Below, one piece after another: positions 18,232 through 27,357 of a stretch of 64,000 nt of DNA. The notes under the pieces were generated by a model that was given only the letters and a program-made list of their open reading frames with translations, did not search any database and was not told where the DNA came from. Source of the DNA: a marine gamma proteobacterium HTCC2143 (GTDB lineage: Bacteria; Pseudomonadota; Gammaproteobacteria; Pseudomonadales; Dasaniaceae); assembly GCA_000169075.1 (NCBI GenBank), contig AAVT01000008.1, positions 124,001 through 188,000 on the forward strand, read 5' to 3'. The translations under genes were made by a program, and so were the position numbers. Each line of letters starts with the position of its first letter. Position 1 is the stretch's first letter.

Positions 18232-19233
18232 CTATTGAGTGCCAGTGGTCTTCAGCTGCTGTTTTAGCGACTTAGGTATTTGCTTGATGGTCAATGTACC
18301 AGCCACTTCGTCATAAACAATCTCTTGCCCAAACATATCCGCTGAAAAACTGATGCTCATATTTTTATCGCGGCCAAAATACCTTACATAACGCTTTAAA
18401 CTTGATCTGTCGGTATACATTTCAACAGCGGGCGCCTGCTGCCTCTCCGCCACAAACTCGGAAAAATTGCTGGGCTGCCCTTCATCCAATTGTCGAGAGA
18501 TGTCCTCAAAAACAACAGGTGCTCCCTGCTTATCCTGATCAACACAATATTCGAGTATTTGCCCTCGATGATCACTTACCTTGTCTTCAGGCAGTGACTG
18601 AGCGTATTGATCAACAATTGATAGAAACTCATGGGTTTCCTCGATCAGATTAACGCCAGTTGAAAATCCCAAAAACCCACTGAAAGCATCGCTAATAGGT
18701 TTACTCCCCCGAGACGTGATAAGCGACATATATTTTTGGGAGTCCTCCTGCAGCCATTCGTCAACAAAAACACGTGCACTGTAGGCCATCTTATTACTGT
18801 CTATGTATCGACTATGGACTACATCCAAAGAATGATCAATTTGCGAGGCATCAACATGGTCTATCCAAAATATATACAACTGATCCTGATCCATAACGGA
18901 GTCGACAGCAATCATTAAGTCTGCAGAAAAAGCCTCGTCGTTTTCACCCATTTTTTGCTGTAAATGCTCAAGTATTCGCTGACTGACACGGCTAAACGAA
19001 GACGTACCTTGATGGTGTTCTCGTATCCATCCCGGCAGCGGGTTATCGTCCGATTCCCGATCAAAAAAGCCATATTGTTTTTGACTACTGCGCTGAAAAC
19101 TTTGTTTTAGTTGCTCAAATAATGAATAGGCAGGGCCGGTCGCTGGATTTTCCTGCTCACGAAAACTCGTCGAGACTTCAGTCCCGGGGGTAGCTCGCTC
19201 TATGCTGTGGATGATGCAATGTTTTAACGTCAT
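18232..19233 (-). CDS. yejK: Nucleoid-associated protein YejK/NdpA
   Basis: 333 aa, family length. Recognisable blocks are the start LKHCIIHSIER, DLMIAVDSVMDQDQLYIFWIDH, FLGFSTGVNLIEETHEFLSIVDQYAQS and the C-terminal DRSSLKRYVRYFGRDKNMSISF. Spermidine-nucleoid-associated DNA-binding protein. ATG start; the 94-aa ORF lies just upstream on the same strand. Confidence 0.92.
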   Translation of the reverse strand: MTLKHCIIHSIERATPGTEVSTSFREQENPATGPAYSLFEQLKQSFQRSSQKQYGFFDRESDDNPLPGWIREHHQGTSSFSRVSQRILEHLQQKMGENDEAFSADLMIAVDSVMDQDQLYIFWIDHVDASQIDHSLDVVHSRYIDSNKMAYSARVFVDEWLQEDSQKYMSLITSRGSKPISDAFSGFLGFSTGVNLIEETHEFLSIVDQYAQSLPEDKVSDHRGQILEYCVDQDKQGAPVVFEDISRQLDEGQPSNFSEFVAERQQAPAVEMYTDRSSLKRYVRYFGRDKNMSISFSADMFGQEIVYDEVAGTLTIKQIPKSLKQQLKTTGTQ

Positions 19234-19260
19234 AATTGTCTGGCAAAGAGGCGTGAAGGA

Positions 19261-19545
19261 TTAATGGGAGCTAAAAACTTGGATCGAATAACCGCTTTCA
19301 AGCGCCTCTTTCAGCGCTTTATCAGCTTCAATCAACTTACGGTCGTTGAGAAACTTTTCTTCAATCAGCTTGCGTTTATCGATCACCGGACGCTCAAAAC
19401 CCTGCTGAAGCAAATACAAACGACACAACTGCTCGGCCCCAAACAAATCCTTGAAGTTAATGTAAACAATAAATGGAACGTCTGCTCCCACACCGAAGCC
19501 CTCGATGGCTTTTGGCGTGTTAGCATTAACGGAAAAAACATACAT
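19261..19545 (-). CDS. Conserved hypothetical, 94 aa
   Basis: Begins MYVFSVNANTPKAIEGFGVG, then an alpha/beta pattern with a charged helix (KLIEEKFLNDRKLIEADKALKEAL). No signal peptide or membrane segment. I do not recognise the family. It sits between sat and yejK on the same strand, 27 bases from yejK, so may share its transcript. Confidence 0.6.
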   Translation of the reverse strand: MYVFSVNANTPKAIEGFGVGADVPFIVYINFKDLFGAEQLCRLYLLQQGFERPVIDKRKLIEEKFLNDRKLIEADKALKEALESGYSIQVFSSH

Positions 19546-19592
19546 AAAATACAGCCGCTCTAAACGAAACAGTTAGGGAACTATCAACACCA

Positions 19593-20786
19593 CTAGGACG
19601 CGTCGAGCTGCTGATAATAGTCCATAAGAATTTTTGCACATTCTGGGCGAGAAAATTCCGGCGGCGGCGCGATACCCTGCCCCAGCATTTCACGGACCTT
19701 GGTTCCGGACAACAAAATAAAGTCGTCTTTTCCATGGTCAGGTGCATCTTTCATCATCACGACTTTGTCTAACTTTTTCGAATAAGCGGTATGGTCTGCA
19801 CGATAAATCTCAATATCGAGAGCGCCAGCAGGCACTTTTTCATCGAAAATAGTTTGCGCGTCAAAACCGCCATAATAATCACCTACTCCGGCATGGTCTC
19901 TGCCAACAATGAAATGACTACAGCCACAGTTCTGCCGGAATACAGCATGCAGCACAGCCTCTCGCGGACCGGCATATAACATGTCAAAACCATAACCGGT
20001 AATCATCACTGAATTAGCAGGGAAGTAAATATCAACCATCTTTCGGATACAATCGTCGCGAACCTGAGCCGGAATATCGCCAGGCTTAAGCTTGCCCAAA
20101 AGCATATGAATCAATACGCCATCAGTACCAAGGTCATTCATTGCCATCCGGCACAGCTCTTCGTGGGCCCGGTGCATCGGATTGCGAGTTTGAAAAGCCA
20201 CCACTTTATTCCAACCGCGCTCAGCAATTTCATTGCGAATTTCAACCGCCGTACGAAAAGTATCTGGAAAGTCCGCTTCAAAATAGCTGAAATTTAGCAC
20301 CTGTATAGGACCGGACAGCAAAGTGTTTCCCTGTGACTTAAATGTCGCCACACCGGGGTGCTCAGGGTCCAAGTTACCGAAGATATTTTCGGCCATGAAA
20401 TCAATCTGAGCATCGCTGACCACTTCAATCGCCTCGATATCCATGATCGCCAGCACAGGATTACCTTCAACATTAGGGTCGCGTAAGGCAATGCGCTTGG
20501 CATTCCCAATAGACGCGATGTCATTAGCAAGATTGACAATAGGCACCGGCCAAAACAAGCCCGATTCCGTTTGTAAATTTTCTGCTACTGCCAGTGAATC
20601 GGCTAAATTCATATAACCGGTTAACGGCGTAAAGTAGCCCGCTCCCAACATAACGGCGTTAGCTGCCGCCGCCGAACTGACTAACAGTGACGGCAGTGTT
20701 TCAGCTTCAGCGACTAATGCCAGACGCTGCTCTTCTTCATAAACAAACAGGGGGTTTAACTGATCGGCGCCATGGGGGTTTATCAT
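19593..20786 (-). CDS. sat: Sulfate adenylyltransferase (ATP sulfurylase, Sat type)
   Basis: 397 aa, the homo-oligomeric Sat type rather than CysD/CysN. Nucleotide motif QTRNPMH at 199-205 in FQTRNPMHRAHEELCRMA, and the second motif GRDHAGVGDYYGGFDAQTIF are intact. It makes adenosine 5'-phosphosulfate from ATP and sulfate. Downstream partner on the same strand, 42 bases away in transcription order, is cysC, which precedes it. Together they give PAPS for assimilation or sulfation. Confidence 0.96.
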   Translation of the reverse strand: MINPHGADQLNPLFVYEEEQRLALVAEAETLPSLLVSSAAAANAVMLGAGYFTPLTGYMNLADSLAVAENLQTESGLFWPVPIVNLANDIASIGNAKRIALRDPNVEGNPVLAIMDIEAIEVVSDAQIDFMAENIFGNLDPEHPGVATFKSQGNTLLSGPIQVLNFSYFEADFPDTFRTAVEIRNEIAERGWNKVVAFQTRNPMHRAHEELCRMAMNDLGTDGVLIHMLLGKLKPGDIPAQVRDDCIRKMVDIYFPANSVMITGYGFDMLYAGPREAVLHAVFRQNCGCSHFIVGRDHAGVGDYYGGFDAQTIFDEKVPAGALDIEIYRADHTAYSKKLDKVVMMKDAPDHGKDDFILLSGTKVREMLGQGIAPPPEFSRPECAKILMDYYQQLDAS

Positions 20787-20828
20787 GAGGGTTTCCTAAT
20801 TAAAGATAGTGATCAAACATCAAATATT

Positions 20829-21446
20829 TTACGCGGCCAGCAATCCGCGATCGGTCATAATCTGCAGTAAAATATCAACTTCTTGTTCCAACGTCATTTC
20901 ATGACTATTGAGAACCACCTCAGCATTTAGCGGTTCTTCATAGGGGTCAGAAATACCGGTGAAGTTCGGAATTTCGCCCGCTCTTGCCTTTTTGTACAGC
21001 CCTTTTGGATCGCGATCTTCCGCTACGTCGAGAGGTACATCAACGTAGACTTCAATAAAGTCCATTCCAGCTTGCTTATGCAGCTCACGCACCAGATCTC
21101 TATCCGCCCGATAAGGGCTGACAAAACTGGACAGCGTTATTACACCGACATCGACAAACAATTTTGATATTTCGCCAATGCGCCGAATGTTTTCAGTGCG
21201 GTCTTCGGCACTAAAACCCAGGTTCTTGTTAATACCTAACCGAATGTTATCGCCATCAAGCCTGTAAGTCAGTTTACCTTTAGCCGTCAACGCCTGCTCA
21301 AGCGCCACCGCTACCGTACTTTTACCACTGCCCGACAGACCCGTGAACCACAAAGTAGCTCCTTTTTGACTTAAAATTTTGGACCGATCTTCACGGGTCA
21401 CTTCACCATCGTGCCAGTGAACATTGGTTGCTTTTTGTTCAGTCAT
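20829..21446 (-). CDS. cysC: Adenylyl-sulfate kinase CysC
   Basis: 205 aa from the ATG at 21446, which has AAGAGG 6-7 bases upstream; a GTG two codons earlier is less likely. P-loop GLSGSGKST near residue 38, APS-binding LDGDNIRLGINKNLGFSAEDR and the lid region FVSPYRADRDLVRE, then FIEVYVDVPLDVAEDRDPKGLYKKA. Phosphorylates APS to PAPS. It precedes sat in the same operon. Confidence 0.95.
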   Translation of the reverse strand: MTEQKATNVHWHDGEVTREDRSKILSQKGATLWFTGLSGSGKSTVAVALEQALTAKGKLTYRLDGDNIRLGINKNLGFSAEDRTENIRRIGEISKLFVDVGVITLSSFVSPYRADRDLVRELHKQAGMDFIEVYVDVPLDVAEDRDPKGLYKKARAGEIPNFTGISDPYEEPLNAEVVLNSHEMTLEQEVDILLQIMTDRGLLAA

Positions 21447-21607
21447 TTGCACCTCTTGCTGGACTCACTGGCCATACAGCCGCGATCACGTCGCTATCGT
21501 TGACAAAGCCAGGAAATATATAGGGGATTTTGGATGCGGAATTCTACCAGATTCAAGCCACATTCGCTAAGGAAATAAGTCATCTTTTTGTTGGCCTAAC
21601 GAACCAT

Positions 21608-21793
21608 TCACTGGCCGCCAATCCATTGTTGCAGCAAGCGACCCATTAGCAGCAGCATTATTAATACCATAGCAACTCTGGATAACATTCTCTGGCGCTC
21701 TGCATCCATCGGCTTGGCAAAACGACTGGTCAGATAGACAACGAGTGCTAGCACCACAGCAAGTGCGCTCAAAATTATTAACAAATTAACCAT
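21608..21793 (-). CDS. Small two-helix membrane protein
   Basis: 61 aa from the ATG at 21793, spaced 6 bases from GGAGA. Two hydrophobic helices (VNLLIILSALAVVLALVVYL and VAMVLIMLLLMGRLL) flank a short charged loop. Such twin-helix proteins are usually inner membrane; no function known. Its start overlaps the end of trmH by 8 bases, so it is translated from the trmH message. Confidence 0.6.
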   Translation of the reverse strand: MVNLLIILSALAVVLALVVYLTSRFAKPMDAERQRMLSRVAMVLIMLLLMGRLLQQWIGGQ

Positions 21794-22505
21794 TAACATT
21801 CTCCATTGCCGCCACTTTATCCATCAGCAATTGTCGTGTCTCGGCGTACCAGATAGTGGCGTTAGCTATTTCCCCGTCATCACGCAGTATCGGGTAGTCA
21901 AAACCGTAACGCCGACAATAATCACAGACCTTAGGATGCGCCCACTCAAAGAAAAGACGATTGTATTCCTGCTGAGAGAGCCTTTGCCGGTCATAACAAC
22001 CGGCTATTTGGCGTTGATGCCGAGCCTCATTTAAAATGATTCCTGCCGCCACCGAGACATTGAAGGATTCAACCATTCCAACCATCGGAACCGTAATATG
22101 AATATCAGCGGCCTCGAGTCCATCGGCACTTAGCCCGTTTTTTTCTGCCCCCATCAACAACACCGTGGGCGCTGTGTAGTCGACTTCATGGTAGTCCACA
22201 GCGGTTGCCGACACGTGTGCAGCCACAACCTGAAAACCGCGGGATTTTAGCGCGGTCACCGGCTGATTTAATTCGGTATAACGATGAACCTCAACGTAGC
22301 GATGACTACCTAGGGCTGTGCCTCGAAATGACCGGTAATCTTTGTCACCAACCACACAGTGCACGCTGCCAATACCAACCGCATCCGCGGTTCGAACAAT
22401 CGCTGAAAGATTACGGCCTTTGTGGACATAATCCGTCAATACGGTTAAGTCCGGTTGACGCTGGTCTAGAATAGTCCGTAATCGTGTATACCGTTCTGGT
22501 GTCAT
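21786..22505 (-). CDS. trmH: tRNA (guanosine-2'-O)-methyltransferase TrmH
   Basis: SPOUT methyltransferase. From ATG 22505 (MTPERYTRL) the length is 239 aa and the start matches E. coli TrmH; the frame is open to 22577 but that extension has no counterpart. Motifs: VHKGRNLSAIVRTADAVG (motif 1, catalytic Arg), LLMGAEKNGLS (motif 2) and PMVGMVESFNVSVAAGIIL (motif 3, SAM knot). Methylates G18 of tRNAs. The C-terminal extension VCDYCRRYGFDYPI is unusual in holding two Cys. Confidence 0.9.
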   Translation of the reverse strand: MTPERYTRLRTILDQRQPDLTVLTDYVHKGRNLSAIVRTADAVGIGSVHCVVGDKDYRSFRGTALGSHRYVEVHRYTELNQPVTALKSRGFQVVAAHVSATAVDYHEVDYTAPTVLLMGAEKNGLSADGLEAADIHITVPMVGMVESFNVSVAAGIILNEARHQRQIAGCYDRQRLSQQEYNRLFFEWAHPKVCDYCRRYGFDYPILRDDGEIANATIWYAETRQLLMDKVAAMENVNG

Positions 22506-22705
22506 AAAGTTAAACAGTGCTATGTTTTTTTGGCGATACCGTGGCCAATCATAATAAGATACAAGCTGACGACGCAAATCCTATCTGCACCATCCACTTG
22601 CAACACGTCTCTGCCGGATCAATTATGCCAGAAGTGCGCTGGCGTTACATCGCTAGCTTATTCAGTTATTCTTCAAGCCTAACTTGATCATTAACGGAAT
22701 TTGCA

Positions 22706-23344
22706 ATGATAACTGTCCACGGATCTGCAGTCTCACCTTTCGTAAGAAAAGTCATAGTACTGCTCACTGAAAAGGGGATTGATTTTTCTATAAACCCGGT
22801 GTCGCCGTTTCCAGCACCGAAAGAACATCTTGAAATCTCTCCAACGGGTAAAATCCCCGCATTAACCGATGGCGACTATGCTTTACCTGACTCCTCGGCG
22901 ATATGCGGCTATCTGGAAAAAAAGTACCCTGACATCAAACTTTATCCAGACACCGCAGAAGACTACGGGAGAGTACTGTGGTTTGAGGATTATGCTGACA
23001 ATGAGTTGGTCAAAGCAACAGCTTCATTTTTCTTTAATCGCATCGCGGTGAAAATGATGGGGCGAAAACCTGACGAGGCCATCATCCAGAAGATTCGCGA
23101 TAAAGCTGAGCCTGCAGTTTTACCTTATTTGGAAAAAGAAATCGGCGACAAAGAATTTATTGTCGCCGAGCAGTTCACCGTGGCAGATATTGCCATTACC
23201 TGCCAATTTGTCCAGCGTCTTTACGCCGGCGAACCTATAGACGCAGCAAAGTACCCCAATATAGCCCGCTATGTTGATACTCATATGCACAGGCCGTCGT
23301 TTAAACACTGGATCAACAAAGACGGATTTATAACCGTCGAATAA
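22706..23344 (+). CDS. Glutathione S-transferase family protein
   Basis: 212 aa. N-terminal thioredoxin-like domain with SAVSPFVRKVIVLLTEKGI, the cis-Pro in TGKIPAL and the gamma-glutamyl-binding PDSSAICGYLEKKYP; C-terminal helical domain with the VADIAITCQF N-capping box. Conjugates or reduces with glutathione; substrate unknown. Stand-alone, divergent from trmH and convergent with the Tat-exported protein. Confidence 0.9.
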   Translation: MITVHGSAVSPFVRKVIVLLTEKGIDFSINPVSPFPAPKEHLEISPTGKIPALTDGDYALPDSSAICGYLEKKYPDIKLYPDTAEDYGRVLWFEDYADNELVKATASFFFNRIAVKMMGRKPDEAIIQKIRDKAEPAVLPYLEKEIGDKEFIVAEQFTVADIAITCQFVQRLYAGEPIDAAKYPNIARYVDTHMHRPSFKHWINKDGFITVE

Positions 23345-23371
23345 ATCGGTCAGACGCAATGCTTGCGACTG

Positions 23372-24421
23372 TCATACCCGGGCAAAACATTTTTCCAACA
23401 GCTCCCTAGTTGCTCGAATTCCCAGCTCTTCGCTAAGCTGGGAGCCCTCATATTCAATGCCCACATAACCCTCGTAACCAGCAGCTTTAACAATGGTCAT
23501 TGCCCTCATGAAGTCAGTGAACTGTTCATTGCCGTCACTGTCAAATTCATAGGCCTTTGCACTCACGCCCTGAGCAAACGGCATTAACTCCTCCATACCC
23601 AGATAACGATCATATTCGTTGATGCAGCCGCTGGCTGAGCGCTCAATACAGAAATTACCAAAGTCAGGCAAGGTGCCACAATTGACACTGTCAACAGCCT
23701 TCATAACCCCCGCCAACCACTGACCATTGGATGAATAGCCCCCATGATTTTCAACCAGCACGCGAACCCCCTGAGACAAACCGTAGGCATTAAGCTGACT
23801 AAGCCCATCCACCACATTGGCCGCAACCTCTTCCATAGTGCCCTGCCCTGCCGCATTAACCCGCACTGCGCTAGCGCCCAACTGTTTCGCGATATCGATC
23901 CAGTCGTGATGCCGCTGTACCGTTTTCCGTCGAGCATCATCGTCCGTATCGCCGATATTCCCTAGTGCATCACACATGATCAGATTAACAGTCACGCCCA
24001 ACGCGTCACACTGATTTTTAAAACGATCCCAGTAGGCGCTGTCTTTCGCTTTAGAATAATAAAAGGTGTTCACCAACTCGATACAATTGATACCAAACTC
24101 GTTAATGCTAATCGCCGGAAAATCGAACGGGTCGGAGGCCCCAATCAGCAAAGAGTCCGGATCTTGCATCAAGGTCTTGCCAAAGAAGCTTAACCCTTTA
24201 TCCAAAGAATCGCCGAAAAAACGCCGGTGCAGCGACCATTGTGCTAAAGATAGTTTAAAATTTGATGCCGGTGAGTCTGTCAGGATAGTAGTCGCCACAG
24301 CTGCTCCAGTTGTTGACTTTGTGCCACCCCAGGCACGCAGAAAAGGCGTTACACCGATGGTAAAGATACCTGCCGCTGACAGCCCAAATCGTTTGATGAA
24401 ATCTCTTCGATGACTAGCCAT
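23372..24421 (-). CDS. Tat-exported sugar phosphate isomerase/epimerase-like TIM barrel protein
   Basis: 349 aa. The N-terminus MASHRRDFIKRFGLSAAGIF carries a twin-arginine motif (RRDFIKR) and a hydrophobic segment, so it is exported folded to the periplasm. The remainder is an AP-endonuclease-2-like TIM barrel with metal-binding candidates in VRVNAAGQG, VLVENHGG, TLPDFGNF and GYVGIEYEG. Such proteins isomerise sugars or act on inositol-type compounds; exact role unknown. Confidence 0.82.
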   Translation of the reverse strand: MASHRRDFIKRFGLSAAGIFTIGVTPFLRAWGGTKSTTGAAVATTILTDSPASNFKLSLAQWSLHRRFFGDSLDKGLSFFGKTLMQDPDSLLIGASDPFDFPAISINEFGINCIELVNTFYYSKAKDSAYWDRFKNQCDALGVTVNLIMCDALGNIGDTDDDARRKTVQRHHDWIDIAKQLGASAVRVNAAGQGTMEEVAANVVDGLSQLNAYGLSQGVRVLVENHGGYSSNGQWLAGVMKAVDSVNCGTLPDFGNFCIERSASGCINEYDRYLGMEELMPFAQGVSAKAYEFDSDGNEQFTDFMRAMTIVKAAGYEGYVGIEYEGSQLSEELGIRATRELLEKCFARV

Positions 24422-24544
24422 AGTATTGTCTTATTATGAACTTAAACGGGTGTAGAGAGGCTTCCTGCCCTACACTCTGCTTTTGGCCTGATCATAAGCA
24501 GAGTAATTTGAGAAATCCAGCGCTATCGCCAGAGCAGCGCGACT

Positions 24545-24751
24545 TTATTCCGCTAGCTGCTCTTGCCTTCTTTTGTCAGCGTTCATTATTAGCGCCTCAG
24601 TATTTTTCGCGCGATCCAATGCATCCAGCTGATGCCGGGGGATAACACCCGAGGAGTTAGACGCATCACTGTTTTCTTCTCCGGAACAGGCCACCAATGA
24701 CAAAAATACAGCTGCCCCAATCATCCGCTTTATTGCTGCTTCTTTGTCCAT
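24545..24751 (-). CDS. Small lipoprotein
   Basis: 68 aa from ATG 24751, which has GAGGG 8 bases upstream; the longer frame to 24796 adds an unlikely hydrophilic leader. MDKEAAIKRMIGAAVFLSLVAC has the lipobox LVAC at the cleavage Cys. The rest is short, hydrophilic and helical (QLDALDRAKNTEALIMNADKRR). Probably an outer-membrane lipoprotein of unknown role. Confidence 0.6.
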   Translation of the reverse strand: MDKEAAIKRMIGAAVFLSLVACSGEENSDASNSSGVIPRHQLDALDRAKNTEALIMNADKRRQEQLAE

Positions 24752-24932
24752 ACCATTTCCCTCATTCATTGTTGATAGCCAATAAATTTCATACATGACT
24801 TAATGGCAGGAAGCTCGCGACATTTTGGCAAACAGAAATACCTCCAAGGATGATTGAATATCCCGCCGTCATGCATTACTGTGACATCCGATTAAAAGCA
24901 CCTTTGAACCCTAATAAACGGAGTGAATAACG

Positions 24933-25685
24933 ATGTCGTCCACCACAGATAATAGCAACGCCACCGTATCAAAAGGCGCGCTTCGCATTCGCAATATCGC
25001 CTTCATCATAATGATCATCCTGCCCGTCTCCGCTTTAGGAACACGATTCGGCTTGTGGCCTTTTACCATCGGCATCCAACTGCTTGCCGGTGCCGTTGTT
25101 GTCGGCCTTTTAATTCAAGTGATTAATGCGATATGGCTGTTGCGTAAGCCTATTCCAGCAACCAAGTCAGCATTGCGTTGGTCCAGTCTGTTTGCATTAC
25201 CACCGCTAATACTTGTCGCCGTATTCATGCAATCCAGAGATGACGCACAGGCGGGCATCCATAATATTAGTACTGATATCGACAACCCGCCTCAGTTTAT
25301 TGCGGCCGTTGAACAGCGTGGCGCTAACAGTAATCCACTGGAATACACCGCTGAGGTCGCAGCAATTCAGCAGAAAGCCTTTCCAGCCGTCAGAACGATC
25401 TCCAGCGATCAAGCGCCACAGCAGGCATTCGAAAACTCACTTGCTATCGCAGAGTCACTGGGATGGGATGTTTATGCACACAATGCAGACCAAGGCATTA
25501 TTGAAGCGGTAGAAACAACCTTTTGGTTCGGTTTTAAGGACGACATTGTAGTACGCATTGCCGCCAATAATACTGGCAGCACCGTTGACCTGCGCTCAGT
25601 TTCGCGGGTGGGAGTCAGCGATTTGGGCGCTAACGCCAATCGCATTATAAAATTCTCGGAAGCATTTCGCAGCACTGATGGCTAA
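24933..25685 (+). CDS. DUF1499 membrane protein
   Basis: 250 aa with three hydrophobic segments in 20-120 (IAFIIMIILPVSALGTRFG, IQLLAGAVVVGLLIQVINAI, SLFALPPLILVAVFM) followed by a soluble DUF1499 domain (AFPAVRTISSDQAPQQAFENSLAIAESLGWDV..., DLRSVSRVGVSDLGANANRI). Function unknown. ACGGAG before the ATG. Convergent with the PHA-associated gene, a strong hairpin between them. Confidence 0.82.
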   Translation: MSSTTDNSNATVSKGALRIRNIAFIIMIILPVSALGTRFGLWPFTIGIQLLAGAVVVGLLIQVINAIWLLRKPIPATKSALRWSSLFALPPLILVAVFMQSRDDAQAGIHNISTDIDNPPQFIAAVEQRGANSNPLEYTAEVAAIQQKAFPAVRTISSDQAPQQAFENSLAIAESLGWDVYAHNADQGIIEAVETTFWFGFKDDIVVRIAANNTGSTVDLRSVSRVGVSDLGANANRIIKFSEAFRSTDG

Positions 25686-25732
25686 GTCTGCTCACCGCCT
25701 CGTCACCGTTTAACTGCCATAATTAGAGGCAT

Positions 25733-25759
25733 CTGCGGACAGTTATCGACTGTCCGCAG
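25733..25759. terminator. Perfect 11-bp hairpin between convergent genes
   Basis: CTGCGGACAGT - TATCG - ACTGTCCGCAG, an uninterrupted 11-bp stem, placed between two convergent stops (25685 and 25772). Likely a bidirectional terminator although the T-run is weak. Confidence 0.6.
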
Positions 25760-25771
25760 CATCAGCCTTAC

Positions 25772-26050
25772 TTACCGGATAGTATCAATTAAGAACTTTT
25801 TCATATCTTTTTCTATGGTTGACTTAAACGCGCCCAACATCATTCCAAGCTTCAAACTTAATGCCAAATGACCATCATTAATCCTGATCTCGCCGCTAGC
25901 GCCGCTGCGCTGAAACTTCATACAGTTATCAGCCGACCACGTACATTGTAGCTGATAGCGACCGGCCATTTCGGCCGCCAATTCATCAATTTTGGCCTTC
26001 AGTTCATCCGCGGGCATGGTGTAATCGTGCGTAATTTGTATATTCGCCAT
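25772..26050 (-). CDS. Polyhydroxyalkanoic acid system family protein (PHA_gran_rgn-like)
   Basis: 92 aa from ATG 26050 (MANIQITHDYTMP); the frame is open to 26098 but the added residues are atypical. The pattern ITHDYTMPADELKAKIDELAAEMAGRYQLQCTW...GEIRINDGHLALSLKLGMMLGAFKSTIEKDMKKFLI fits the ~90-aa PHA granule-associated/system family. Predicted small alpha/beta domain in the cytoplasm. No PHA synthase is visible in the window. Confidence 0.75.
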   Translation of the reverse strand: MANIQITHDYTMPADELKAKIDELAAEMAGRYQLQCTWSADNCMKFQRSGASGEIRINDGHLALSLKLGMMLGAFKSTIEKDMKKFLIDTIR

Positions 26051-26154
26051 AATAAATCCATTGAAAAAGGGGCTGCTGTCCCCATTGCTAAGGAACAAGC
26101 TGTCTGTTGTAATATCGTAACAGGCACCGTCAGGTTTATCAGCCGTAAATTGGC

Positions 26155-26182
26155 TTGTTACAAAAAAGCTTTTCGGTATAAT
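26155..26182 (+). promoter_or_regulatory. Promoter of tRNA-Pro
   Basis: TTGTTA (26155-26160), 16-base spacer, TATAAT (26177-26182), followed by a GC-rich discriminator (GGCGATCCC) typical of stringently controlled stable RNA promoters. Confidence 0.7.
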
Positions 26183-26219
26183 GGCGATCCCTCAATCTGC
26201 ACTGGCAGAAAAATTATCT

Positions 26220-26296
26220 CGGGGCGTAGCGCAGTCTGGTAGCGCACTACACTGGGGGTGTAGTGGTCGCAGGTTCAAATCCTGCCGTTCCGACCA
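26220..26296 (+). tRNA. tRNA-Pro (anticodon GGG)
   Basis: 77-nt cloverleaf with encoded CCA. Acceptor CGGGGCG/CGTTCCG (two G-U pairs), anticodon stem CTACA/TGTAG with loop CTGGGGG giving anticodon GGG, T-arm GCAGG-TTCAAAT-CCTGC, ends ACCA. C1 and the D-arm GCGCAGTCTGGTAGCGC are typical of tRNA-Pro. It marks the left edge of the accessory region. Confidence 0.95.
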
Positions 26297-26313
26297 TATA
26301 GATCAACAACTTA

Positions 26314-26338
26314 GGCCACTTTTATAGTGGCCTTTTTT
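26314..26338 (+). terminator. Intrinsic terminator of tRNA-Pro
   Basis: GGCCAC - TTTTATA - GTGGCC followed by six T, 17 bases after the tRNA 3' end. Confidence 0.85.
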
Positions 26339-26429
26339 GTGACCAAGAGAAACAGCCAACAAATAGCCAACAAATAGACCAAACTCAGATGATTGCTGTA
26401 CTCGCCCATCTAATAACTCCGCAAATGGA

Positions 26430-26954
26430 TTACCGCCTCCCCTTCCTCCAATTATAGGGATTTATAGGACTAGCCGCAGACCACAATCCCCAGCCTCTGG
26501 CTTTAGCCTCATCCTCTGCCGATTCATACCGCCCACGATCCTCGGGTGACTGCTGTTTCGCGTAGTACCGATACCACCACGCCATTCCCGCTAGAAGCTG
26601 GGCATGATTAATATCCAAGGTTTTGCCGCATGAGGGACAATCCGCAGGCTGAACCCAGACTTTGCCCAATACACGGCCATAGCGGTCCTTCTTGTTAGAC
26701 TCAACAAAGACTTCCTTGCCTGACACCATCGAAGCCAAGTACTTCTTAGACGCTTGCCCAAAAGGCTGGCCCCTCTCGGGTGCGTCAATGCCCGTTAGGC
26801 GAACTTTGTGCTGATTGCTGTTCTCGTCCAGAACTTTAATCGTATCGCCGTCAGTAACGCTCACAACGATGCCAGTTATTTCAGCGTTAGCTATAGAGAT
26901 GAAGAACAGTATCAAACCAAAGGTCTTAGCCACAGTCTTGGATATTGAACTCAT
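26430..26954 (-). CDS. Secreted thermonuclease (SNase-like)
   Basis: 174 aa with a signal peptide (TFGLILFFISIANA). SNase fold motifs: VSVTDGDTIKV, the catalytic Arg in VRLTGIDAPE, the Glu-equivalent region GQPFGQASKKYL and the second Arg in DRYGRVLGKVW. A CPSCG insert adds a possible metal or disulfide knuckle. Ca-dependent nuclease acting outside the cytoplasm. First gene after the tRNA-Pro; its 5' end and upstream 60 bases are duplicated at 41738-41804. Confidence 0.88.
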   Translation of the reverse strand: MSSISKTVAKTFGLILFFISIANAEITGIVVSVTDGDTIKVLDENSNQHKVRLTGIDAPERGQPFGQASKKYLASMVSGKEVFVESNKKDRYGRVLGKVWVQPADCPSCGKTLDINHAQLLAGMAWWYRYYAKQQSPEDRGRYESAEDEAKARGWGLWSAASPINPYNWRKGRR

Positions 26955-27009
26955 TAAAGTACATTCCCGATGAAGTTATTGCCTGGGGTTATCTTCTATT
27001 AGTTCAGAT
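26943..27009. repeat. 67-bp dispersed repeat over thermonuclease 5' end (copy 1)
   Basis: From tattgaac to agttcagat this segment matches 41738-41804 with only about a dozen differences. It covers the first four codons and the probable promoter of the thermonuclease. Confidence 0.7.
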
Positions 27010-27265
27010 CGAACTACGTTCATTTCTCTGGGTGCGTCTATAACCACCCTGACTTGCCGTACCTGAAGAAACATTCGGCTTGGTAGCTCGTGTTTGTGCC
27101 CTCGTATCTAGCGAGCACACAAGTCGGTGTCCTCGCCGCCCACTAGGGCGTCCAATTTCCCTGTAATGCGGTCGCACTACACTACCGCGTTAGCCGAGGT
27201 GTGGTCGGACAGCGCTACCGCACCTGATTGCCCGTGGTCGTCGCCGACGACCGCGGCCACCCTAG

Positions 27266-27357
27266 GGGCTATGCCAATAGCGACAGTCTGCCGAGGCACT
27301 ACCGTCGCCCAACCTGCACACATCCGGATGCAGATTGGACCGATGGGGTGTTGGTAT
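27266..27357. repeat. Dispersed repeat family B, copy 1
   Basis: Shares CAGTCTGCCGAGGCA, ACCGTC, CACACATCCGGATGCAG and GATGGGGTGTT with 40634-40735 and 57757-57880. It contains the internal palindrome CATCCGGATG. The surrounding 26955-27265 stretch has no supported gene; it contains only this repeat's GC-rich flank. Confidence 0.65.
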
